Of a stretch of 29,193 nucleotides of DNA, positions 13,561-23,800 are shown one piece after another. Position 1 is the first letter of the stretch. Every line of letters begins with the position of its first letter. This DNA comes from Saccoglossus kowalevskii (Eukaryota > Hemichordata > Enteropneusta > Harrimaniidae). The notes under the pieces are model-generated. The model saw only the letters and a list, made by a program, of their open reading frames with translations, had not been told where the DNA came from and made no database searches. Where the stretch lies: positions 186,957 through 216,149 of the forward strand of contig NW_003120953.1 in NCBI RefSeq assembly GCF_000003605.2. Direction: 5' to 3'. Made by a program: the position numbers and the translations under genes.

Positions 13561-13949
13561 TCATCGAGTGCCTTCCAATTCTTCATCCAAATCCCCCGCT
13601 GTGTTCTTTATGCTTCCCTGGCACACGTCCACAGTATAGGCACATTTAATACTGCCTGCTTCTAAAACGAAATCGTCACAATCCGGACAAATTTGGCCTG
13701 CTTTAGAAGGTGAAAAACACCCCCCTTTCCTGCTAAATTTGGAACGCACATGGGGTAGTAACAGCATATAGAGTGACCCCCGGGGACACGAGTCATGATA
13801 ATTCTTGGATAAGTCACGTCATAATGACCATATCCATATCCACTAATAATACTCATGGGCGTTTGTGAAAATGATAATACTGCTGCCAACCATGGGGTCC
13901 GAAGGAAAGAGTGCAATCGAACGAAGCAACATGTTGTCGCTGATAACAT
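13561..13949 (-). pseudogene. Possible small cysteine-rich secreted protein, split by a frame change
   Basis: Two overlapping minus-strand frames. The upstream one starts at 13949 with a signal-peptide-like region and reads through ISGYGYGHYDVTYPRI and SICCYYPMCVPNLAGKGG. The downstream one carries GGCFSPSKAGQICPDCDDF, KCAYTVDVCQGS and an acidic tail to a stop at 13561. They meet at a run of six identical bases (13720-13725), where a one-base length difference would put both in one frame. Alternatively, acceptor CTTCTAAAGCAG makes the second part a terminal exon of something else. The family is not recognised. It may be an error in the sequence, a broken gene, or chance. Confidence 0.3.
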
Positions 13950-14178
13950 AGATATTATAAGCGCCCTCTATGGCATACAACAACTGCACGCCGTGCACAA
14001 ATATTATTCAGATTATTCTAATGAAATACAATGCATTGCAAATCTAATATTCAAAATATACAACAACAATTCTTCAACGAACTATTCTATGAGCGTGAAC
14101 GGTGGTAAATGTATTCACATGAATGCGAAAACGTCACCGCCGGCTCACGCTATAATTATTCCCGGGTATTTTTCCAAA

Positions 14179-14648
14179 CTACGGGACAGGAAATACGAAA
14201 TATTTGTGGTCGTACTTTTTGAAATCCTGTAGGTGGGGAAAATGACTGATTGTAGACTTTTTGTGAACTGCCTTCTGATTTTTTTCACCAAACTTGACCT
14301 TTGTTAAATTACTTTATAAAACTGAGAACCCGGTGTACAAATGATTCTCGGCTTGTTTCTTCCCACGATCACGCCGTCGATAGGCCACTTGACAATAAGA
14401 TTTGTTTTAACCCCATGACTTGGTCCAACCCACTTTGGTAAACTAAACTGACCGGCCTCTTGAAGTTTCACAATATTAGTGAAAGCTTTTGATGTCGCAC
14501 GAATATCAGATATTTCGTATCCAGTCATTCGCCCCACATACGGAAATATAACTATAGATAGCGATGAAAATACTATGTGACATATTATCGACAACTGATC
14601 GAAGCATGGAACGATCGCTTCCGGTGAACTCAACCACGAATATTTCAT
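14179..14648 (-). CDS. Possible two-exon gene of unknown function
   Basis: Candidate only. Exon 1 (14648-14313) is open from an ATG directly after a stop. It has a hydrophobic stretch at about residues 17-38 (LSIICHIVFSSLSIVIF), like a signal anchor, and then a mixed, protein-like part (KLQEAGQFSLPKWVGPSHG, KTNLIVKWPIDGVIVGRNKP). Donor AAA/GTAATT and acceptor CACCTACAG (86-bp intron) would add exon 2 (14226-14179), reading DFKKYDHKYFVFPVP and a stop. That totals 127 residues. The region is CpG-rich compared with its surroundings, which supports real function. I do not recognise the family; it could be the tail of a larger gene or a chance ORF. Confidence 0.35.
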
Positions 14649-14997
14649 TTAGATTAAAATTTTAATAATTCGTCAAGATTTGGTAGAATGTTGACTAAGC
14701 TTGGGGCTCGAATTCGATCATTCTCAGTCGTCTTAGATATATTATTTGTTAGATAACCCGGTCTTAGCCATTTCTGACAGTATTATTCACATTAGTATAT
14801 TTTTTTTTTATTTTAGTATATTTATTTATTTATCACAAAGCAAAAGGCCATTGGCCCAAAGAGCAAATACAGTTTCACTTAACAATTGTAACAATAGAGA
14901 AAACACAAATCATTTAAGTTCTGCTTTTCATGGCGAAATAAACATAACACATTGTTATATATCGTGACGAACATAACTGTTAATTTCCTCTATGTTG

Positions 14998-16416
14998 CAA
15001 TACCTATCGTACCGACAACAGTACCCATCTCAAAAGTACTTTAAAATGTTATAGACCTAAGACTCAATGCATATCTTTCGAACCACTACAGTCCGCTTAT
15101 AGACAGTTCCACAACACAGAAACGGCACTCCTCAAAGTTCACAATGACATGTTAACCTCACTTGATGCAGGAAAATATGTCATCCTCGTTCTGTTAGATT
15201 TATCAGCCGCTTTTGACACTATGGACCACGCTATTCTTCTTGGTCGTCTATCCCCTTTGGGCATACATGATCTTGCCCTGCAATGGCTATCTTCATATGT
15301 AATAGACAGACATCAATCTATCACGGTGACCATAAATGGGCTCTACTTATCCTAAACTCTTCTTCACTGTGGCGTACCCAAGGGTCAGTACTCGGACCAC
15401 TATTATTCTCACTATATATTGCTCCACTCGTTCAAATCATTCGTCAACATAATCTTGAATTTCACCAATATGCCGATGATAATCAACTGTATTTAGCATT
15501 CACCAGAGCCAACACTTCAAATGCAGTTACACAAATGGAACATTGTCTACATGACATCAAGAAGTGGATGACACTCAACAATGGAAAAACAAAAGTTTTG
15601 CTCATTCGATCCAAATTTGACCATACTCCTAGCCCTGTCAGCAGTATCCATGTTAATTCTACAGTTATTGGTCCAGTCACAGCTGCACGCAACCTTGGAT
15701 TTATAAACTGGAACCCTTTGTGTCAGCAAAATTTGCCTATTAAAATGCAGGAAATAGCGTTTCAGAGGGTCTAGATTTCAAAATAAAGGTCGCGCTTCGG
15801 TGCGAGGTTGGTCAGCAGATTTCGCCCCCTCGTGCAAAATTTCATGCCGGCGCCTCTGATAATACTCTTCAATTCAAAAAACATATTATCAACACTTGCC
15901 GAAGTATTTACTTCAACATTAGATGTATAGGACAAATTCGACAGTACTTTTCTACAGAAACTTGCCTCAAGCTGATTCATTCAACTCTTGTCGCTAAACT
16001 GGACCACTGCAATGCCCTGCTATATGGCTTACCAACTGCACAACTAAATCTGTTGCAAAGAGCCCAGAATAGCACAAAAAAGTTTGATCATATAAAACCA
16101 ACATTTGCACTGGCTTCCAGTCACTTACAGAATCCAATTCAAAATACTCCTCATTACTTACAAAGCCCTACATCAGTTGGCTCCACCATACATTTCGAAT
16201 CTGAATCAGCAAAGTAATCCTTGTAGAATTCTTCGCTCTAGCAACTGGCAATTACTCAAAGTACCAGCAACCAGACTTGAACCATATGGTGAACGATCAT
16301 TCTCACATTCATCTTCTTCACTATGGAATCATCTATCAAATGACATTCGTACAGCCCCAAATGTTAACACATTCAAATCCTGATTGAAAAGTCATCCGTT
16401 TCATCAAGCATTATAA
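14998..16416 (+). pseudogene. Decayed CR1/L2-type LINE, reverse transcriptase and C-terminal region
   Basis: Non-LTR retrotransposon remnant. Recognisable parts in order: a worn fingers region ending in LQSAYRQFHNTETALLKV (from about 15086), palm motif LLDLSAAFDTMDH (about 15194-15232), GSVLGPLLFSLYIAPL, catalytic QYADDNQLYL (YADD at 15469-15480), a KKWMTLNN-KTKVLLI thumb-like stretch, and the CR1/L2-group tail (HWLPVTYRIQFKILLITYKA, RSFSHSSSSLWNHLS). It is dead: stop at 15353-15355, a one-base deletion near 15376-15381, an insertion at about 15705-15856, further frame changes around 16040-16110, and a stop at 16381-16383. The 5' part (endonuclease) is missing and no clear 3' end or target duplication is seen. 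The clade call rests on motif style; a search would decide between L2, CR1, Crack and Rex1. Confidence 0.9.
15705..15856. mobile_element. Insertion nested in the LINE
   Basis: The LINE reading frame is clear up to TAARNLGFI (about 15704) and resumes with SDNTLQFKKHI from about 15857. The roughly 150 bases between do not fit the LINE and contain a CpG-rich segment (15787-15855). It looks like a fragment of another dispersed repeat. Boundaries are uncertain by about 10 bases and I see no clear target-site duplication. Confidence 0.5.
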
Positions 16417-17221
16417 ACTCTATATTATTACAACACAGTTTATTGATGTTGGACACTACGAACACCAAAGAACGCATTCCACAAATATTCTTTCTAAGGT
16501 CAAAGAAACAAACACCAACCAATAATAGGACTACGTAAAATGGTATTGAAAAAATGGGAATAAAACGGAAATATACAACGATTTTTCCGTCGCACAACGT
16601 AACCCGTCCACGATATATATAGTAAACGTGATCATATTCTCCCATTTGATATTCATATCAATACTATTTTTTTCCATTTTTGCCCAAACGTGTTATATTC
16701 TCCTAAAATGCAAGTTTAGTGATACTGACTACGGAGAATTATTTGAATTATTAACAATTATCGAAAGCGCATGATAAAGTGACTACCAAATGTATTCGAT
16801 TTTTCGATCTGAAATAGTTCCCAGTGCCTGACCACTGAACCGTTAGAAACTCAAATTATTCTACAAACTCTGTTGTACGCTTTTTTTCTATGATCATACA
16901 TACATGCCAGTGTGAGACACGGCAAAGAGTTTGACAAAATTTGAATTGTAATTTCTGTAAACATAGACAACATGCACGATTATCGTATTAAATTTGACTG
17001 TCTACAATACACATGTTTTATTTAGAACAATTCGAATTCAAAACTGCTGTTTAACTAAATAGCAATGATAGATGTCTCTTTACAGATATATTAAATGAAT
17101 TGCCTGTGCCAATTATTACCTAGAATGTTCATTGGAGATCGCCTGGAGACATGTGTTGACCTAGCGATGGATACTCATTCATTTGTGTTTCCTCAAATTA
17201 CCAATAAATTACCTATCCTAG
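16417..17221. other. No gene seen; LINE 3' flank
   Basis: AT-rich sequence following the LINE coding remnant. The first tens of bases may be LINE 3' UTR, but no tail or end repeat is visible. Confidence 0.5.
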
Positions 17222-17422
17222 TTGCTGGTTAGGGAACTGTCCACCTGGAAACCCGGTGAAGGAGACGATTCTTTTTGGGTTTCTGATGAAATACCAACCA
17301 AAGCGTTACCAGAATCTGATGCAATTCACAGGTCAATCGCGCAACTGGAAATCGCGGTACAGCTTATGCACTACCATATTCGCCTATATCTTAACTTTCA
17401 GATGATATACAGGTTGTTATAG
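17222..17422 (+). other. Weak candidate plus-strand coding exon
   Basis: Open for 66 codons with protein-like composition (GEGDDSFWVSDEIPTKALPE, then SIAQLEIAVQLMHYHIRLYL). It is preceded by CTATCCTAG and GGTTAG acceptor-like sites. It has no ATG at its start and no partner exon, and lies convergent to SMYD4. It could be a chance ORF. Confidence 0.2.
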
Positions 17423-17553
17423 TTACCGGTAATGTTTTCTGCGTTTTACACCCCTTTTGCTACTGTTGCTGAGTCTAGAGCCATCTGCGACCAACTTCCC
17501 TTTGTATTAAACTTATTTTCAGGGACTTCTTTGCTAAGATTATACATAACATA

Positions 17554-17572
17554 ATATATATATATATATATA
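17554..17572. repeat. AT microsatellite
   Basis: About nine to ten uninterrupted AT dinucleotides just beyond the SMYD4 3' end. A similar shorter run lies at 12410-12422, and an (AC)6 run at 18283-18294 inside the last SMYD4 intron. Confidence 0.8.
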
Positions 17573-17593
17573 ACATATTCGTAATTTTTCTCT

Positions 17594-17599
17594 TTTATT
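17594..17599 (-). terminator. Poly(A) signal of SMYD4
   Basis: AATAAA on the minus strand about 100 bases past the SMYD4 stop. It implies a short 3' UTR of about 120 to 130 bases. The AT dinucleotide run at 17554-17572 lies just downstream, near the expected cleavage site. Confidence 0.6.
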
Positions 17600-17699
17600 G
17601 AATTACAGGTAATTTGGTAAAACATTATTAAGAAAGTACTATTAGTATGACAATGGTTTACATACTAAAAAAACATTGCAGGATTGAAATTTTACCAAT

Positions 17700-17835
17700 C
17701 TACTGATCTTTATAGTCTTTTAGCACAGCCTTCATTTGTAGCAGTTCCTTGACATCAGAGTGGTTTTCACCATAGTGATCAGATATTATCTTCACGGCTT
17801 TGTCGATAACACCGAGGCCCTCTGTCACATTTTTA
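17700..17835 (-). CDS. SMYD4: SMYD4 terminal coding exon
   Basis: A 136-bp exon after acceptor TTTTATCTGTACAG, ending at a TAG stop (17700-17702). It reads KNVTEGLGVIDKAVKIISDH, then DVKELLQMKAVLKD. This is the last TPR-like helix pair; E-L-x-x-MK-x-x-L matches the vertebrate C-terminus. It lacks the short proline-rich tail of the human protein. Confidence 0.93.
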
Positions 17836-20800
17836 CTGTACAGATAAAATAAGAACTAATTATTTGCCAAGGTGTGCAATAATGCAAAAGTAGATCTTTA
17901 GTTAAATCAAGCAATATCATGTACTGAATCAAATCTGAGGAATGGTTCATGTCTAATGGGAGTAACTGATGCACATACACGTCTTACGATCGTTGTGATG
18001 ACATACATTGGATAAAATTTGCAATATGAACTCGATTAAAACGTGTTTCTATATAGGTTTGCCTAAACTCAATTACAATGCAATTCAACATAGAATTGCG
18101 TTTTAATTCAAGTTTAATTAATAATTAATTAGTTTAATTAATAAAAGTTGAATATCTTGTTAGGAGTAATAAAGGGGGTAGGTATAAATTTGATTAAATA
18201 TTAAATTAAATATAAATTATGAAAATATTGAAGGTTGTCACTTGGTAGGTCTGTCGTCACTTGGTTGACACCACAAACGTTGACACACACACACAGTAAA
18301 CTCAAAGTACACATGCCAATTTACTTACCAATTAAAGAGAATTTGTGCCAACTTATATAATTCATGTCCAATTTCAATACTGTCTTCGCCATACAAGATA
18401 ATATTGCTTTTTATACTCAGTTTCAGATACTTGGCAGCATAATGATAATTACCTATAAAAACAATTATTATATACATTGCGTACAATGACATTCTGAAAA
18501 TATCACACGATTTCGGCATGTGCTGCGAATGGGTGGATACCAAACTTACCAAATGAAGCATAACATAGCGCTAGACAGTCTTCTGTTTCTGCCAATTCTT
18601 TGTTGTGTTTGTAAAGCACCGACTGCTGTATTTTATAGGCTTTGTGAAGAGTTGACAGACACTCTATAAATGTGAATACAATGATCTTAAAATTAGATCG
18701 ATCACCCAAGCTTCATTTGAAGTTGGATTTGTTAATCCTGAATTTTTGCTGTACACATTAAATGTGATTGGTTAATGCTGAGCCATGATCTACACAACAA
18801 GTGTGATTGGTTAATGCTGAGCACATGATCTACACAGCAAGTGTGATTGGTTAATGCTGAGCACATGATCTACATGACAAGTTAGATTGGTTAATGCTGA
18901 GCACATGATCTACACAACAAGTGTGATTGGTTAATGCTGAGCCATGATCTACACAACAAGTGTGATTGGTTAATGCTGAGCAAATGATCTACACAGCAAG
19001 TGTGATTGGTTAATGCTGAGCACATGATCTACATGACAAGTAAGATTGGTTAATGCTGAGCCATGATCTACACAACAAGTGTGATTGGTTAATGCTGAGC
19101 ACATGATCTACACAGCAAGTGTGATTGGTTAATGCTGAGCACATGATCTACATGACAAGTAAGATTGGTTAATGCTGAGCACATGATCTGCACAACAAGT
19201 GTGATTGGTTAATGCTGAGCCATGATCTACACAACAAGTGTGACTGGTTAATGCTGAGCACATGATCTACATGACAAGTAAGATTGGTTAATGCTGAGCA
19301 CATGATCTACACAACAAGTGTGATTGGTTAATGCTGAGCCATGATCTACACAACAAGTGTGATTGGTTAATGCTGAGCACATGATCTACATGACGTATGT
19401 GATTGGTTAATGCTGAGCACATGATTTTATTTCTGATATTAATCCGGCATTAGTTTCAACAATTTTTTTACAGCCTGAATATATTGTACTTTATTCTTTT
19501 GCTGTTCTGTAATCACAGACACTTTCTAAATGAATGGATTTTCTGATGTCTAATTTCTCTAGTGACAATATGAAGATTCACAAAAAAAAAAAAAATATGA
19601 ATGAATTATGCGCATAAATTTTCATGCCTTACATCATCATATATTCTTACCTTTCACTTTGTTTTTGTCACCAATCAAAGTTTTTCCCACACGAAATAGT
19701 TGTCTGGCATTCTCAATTTTCTAGCGTGAAAAATAACAGTGTAAATTGAATTAAAATAAAATACCTTGCAACAATTTCTTGTTTCAAGACAAATAATCGT
19801 TAGCATATATATAACAATACTTGCTCTATTATTATCTCATGCACATAGGTCGACAGAGATGTGTTTATTGTCAAAATTATATGGATCCAGTACACAATAA
19901 ATCCATTTTTTCGGGTTTATGTGTCTTTCTATTTGAGAATCTCATCTAATAGAGCAAATATTAAAGTTGTAGAACCCCAGCATGTATTCAAATACAAATA
20001 AGTTTCTAAGTATCAGGTCATTACTGTAAAGTACTTTATTTTCACTGATGGAATGAATTAGTGAAAATAAAAGTAAGCGAAAATCCTTTTCTCTGTATAC
20101 TTTCAAATAAAAATATCGGTCAGGTTAAACTCCCTACAAAACAGCTGAAAATTAAATTAATTCTTGACTTTCAAGTAATCGTTTTTCCAGAAAAATGATA
20201 ATGGTAGAGGACCTATTAAAAAACCTGTATGATAGCGGCGTTCATTGTCGAGAGTGGGGTTTAATTAATACAACATCGTAAACACCAGATTAGCATCACG
20301 TGAAAAACGTATTATTTCTAGATTTGGAACAAAAAGCCATATGCCAATGGAATCAAGACAAGAAATCTTTGTGAAAAATGCAAAAGTGAATTGCTACTGC
20401 ATGTATAACAGTTTTGTATAGTGTGGCCGCACTTACTCCATATTTTACAATTGTAATGCTCCAAGAAAATTACATTTAGTTCATCAGTTTTGTGCACTAC
20501 TGATAGTTATGCTACGCTCTTAAGGAATTTGCGAAATTCTGAGACGTATTCATGATGATACGCCTCGGTGTATTTTAGGGTGTTGATCAGTATTGCATTT
20601 GTAGAATGTTTTGCCTTTTTACATAGTCGATTCACAATTTACCGGTAAATGGTATGTATTACTATACTACGCTCATGGAAATTTTCAGTTGTTTCATGTA
20701 ACATGGTCTGTAAGTAATATTTAAAACGAGAATAGAAACCAAATTTTTTTTGATAAATAGAAGCAGTAGGGCTTTGCACTGTTTGTATCAGTCACTATGA

Positions 20801-23800
20801 ATGGCAGTCATTTAAAAAATTTGTTTGATTAACATACAGCTACAATATGAATGTGGAATTTGAGAAATCTCATTATTTCCAAAATATCATGGTATCTACA
20901 AATGACAAACATCTTGTATGTGAATGTAAATTTCCAATTGAAAACATGTGACGAAAGCAATCGTTCAAAACATGTCGCAGATTTAAAGGGTACCATGAAT
21001 ATCTGAAATTATGCTTCTACAAGGGCTTGATCACAGTTAATTTTTTACTGAAACAGCTATGTGGCAGCCATCTTGAATCGGAACTTGGTTTTATGTCTAA
21101 TGTATATATGAAATTTGAAAATAATCAGTGCAACATGCTAGAGGCATGGCTCAGGAATATTTATACTGTAATATTCAAAACAAAATGGTAGCCAGTTAGC
21201 AATTTTGATTCTGATTTGCAAAACACTGGAACAATTACCATGTATTAAAACAAAATGACCACCAGTTATGCAGCCAAATCAAAATATAATGCAAGTCTGA
21301 ATCAAATCTGCTTAAGTTTGACTGAGATCTAGCCCTGAAAAGAAAGAAATGCTTGACTTGAATTTTTAGTGCTAAAATGGCCGCCATGCATCCATCTGGA
21401 ATTGGATCATGACAGTAATGCATTAAGACCTGCTGTATGATGTATCTGTGAAGCGTGAGCATGATCAGATGCATGCACAGAGATGAATCAACATGTACCG
21501 GTACAAGTCCACATTTGCGAACGATTCCCTCACCGGAGTCACCATAGGAATCTATAGGTAGTCAACCTTCTGTAATATTGTCTTGATCTAACACAGTATA
21601 AATGTTTCATAAGAGATGCATAATGGTTACAGGAAAGCTATCGCTACACAACAGGTGGTTATATTACCTCATCAGTTTCTCCAAGCTTCCAACTATGATG
21701 ACAATCAAAATTACAACACTGTCCCGTTACTTCAGGGGTTTGATAAACGCCACTCATATCGCTGCACCGTGGACAACGCAAAGCGCCTGAAGGGGTTATG
21801 GCCTCCTGGGGTATGCCGCAAAACATGCATTTGCATGTGAAGTAATACTGGTCCCGTAGCACTTTCAGTCTCTCATCTCGAAACATGTCGGACACGCGTG
21901 GACCTGCATATAGAAAAGAAGCAGCCAATGCATGTATTGATAATGATTTGGAAAAGACTTAAGACAACTTAAGGTTGTATTGTTGGCTAAATTTCAACAC
22001 TGAGTAACAAATCTGAAAGTTACAACGTTTGTGAGTTATACTCATCAAAACCTATCCTTCTGATTTATGTCTTGTCTTTATTAAAAGATCTCCAGAGCAA
22101 AGGTTTTAAAATTGTTCTCTATGCAATGAACAGGTTATTGGGGATGAATTTCATATATTACTCGCATGTAAAAATAGTCAGATTGTACAAGGCGTACTAA
22201 ATTTGAAGCTGAATTAGCAATTTATGATGACAACATTTGCAACTCTTGAGAAATTTAAGTGCTTGCTAGGCACTAAAGATAGCTTTATTGTCAATTGCTT
22301 CGGAATTTTTTTTTTTTATTCATTTTATTTCTAAGCTTTAGTTAGTCTATTTTTTTTCTTGACCATTGATTTATTGTATGTTCTTTTTCATTCATACAAA
22401 TGTCAAATAAAATATCTATCAATCTGTTAATCTTGCCATGAACTGCTTTTTTAAATTTTGTCTTGGATGCATTCTCAATGAAATTAATTTAGGAAGTAAG
22501 TAGTGTTCAAAATTTGCTTGGATGCTGCTGAAACACTCGTCTTATAAATTCAAAAGGGAAGGTGGCTATTTGCTTTACAACGAACAACGTGAGAACCTGA
22601 TTTTCATCTCAACAATTCTTATCCTCATCACAGATTTTGATTTTGTGCAACTGGTCCATCTTTGACTATTAAACAAAGATTCACGCGCGTGATTCGGAGA
22701 TCTGCTGACGCCATAAGATGCTGAAAGCTCGTGTAACTGCACACATTATTTGCTTGACGTGCCGAAGTCATCAAACATAATTCCTGCCAACAATGCAACA
22801 TTGATTAGGGAACACTTTCTCGATTACTGGAACAACTAATATGAACATTTAGACTTACCATAGCAATGCAAGACCTCGCCTCCTTTTTTTATCATTTCAG
22901 TAGCTCGGATTGTCAACTGGTTTCCATCGTAACTGAAACAAGAGTGTCAATTATATCATATTTTTATATTAGTAGCATATTTGAGTAAATTACGAATGTG
23001 TTTCTATGGTCAAAATATGCAATAAATTTTAATGATTCAGTATACATCAAATGCAATTGGAGATTTGCTTCTAATGCATTAGTTGACTTTCTGTCAACTC
23101 AACAAAATATGATTTTTATCGTAATATCTTTTAATTATAAATATCTTTTAATAGCACAAGTGAGGCAAATATCTTCTGTATTTAGAAAACTCACCCTGCG
23201 ATAACATTAGGAGTACAGCTATGGTTCAACATAGATGCGGTGCCGTACACAGCAACAGCGATTCTTATCTGTTGCGTAGTAGCCACAAAGCTAGTGGAGG
23301 AATCAGTTTTAGTGGCCACTTCAGTCACAGCGTGCACATTGCATCGCAACTGCAACAAGTGATGCAGCAACACACTCGCTACTGCCTTCTCTGCATCACC
23401 GAGAGACAGTTTTTGTTCAGCTGCAAGGAATTTGTTACTATCATTGCTGCATACAGTTGTATTGTCTTGGGAAGTATTACGATCACGATCAGCATCAGTA
23501 GCGTCCAAAGTATGTCTGCTCGGTGCGCTACCATTTATTTGAGATTCATCCTCTGAAGGCGATCTATTAGATTTATTTTCAGCCTCCGCTGCTTCAGTCA
23601 TTTTCATTGCTTCAGTATCTGCCAACAAATCATCGACGTCATCAGAGGGTGATATTAATTTCGTTACCAGCGTTGATAGGAGTATCGACGTCTGCAAATT
23701 ACACAAAAACACACTCAGTATATGTTCACTCTCACAATTACCCATAATGCTTCACACATCTGGGAAGTGTGCACATGATTTGTGTTTTCCACCCATAAAT

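Noticed and set aside
13855-14232. 125-codon plus-strand ORF, the longest open frame outside SMYD4 and the LINE
   Set aside because: Composition is not protein-like (Asn runs, no recognisable segment), and it overlaps a more plausible minus-strand candidate and a repeat-like AGAGGGCGCT word.
18763-19425. CRISPR array
   Set aside because: Units are contiguous and similar throughout with no spacers, and the context is an animal intron. It is a minisatellite.
21235-21474. 79-codon minus-strand ORF as an extra SMYD4 exon
   Set aside because: It contains no segment resembling the short stretch between post-SET and the C-terminal helices. The flanking exons already join in phase without it.
23221-23556. 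111-codon plus-strand ORF
   Set aside because: It is the antisense shadow of the large SMYD4 exon 23195-23691.
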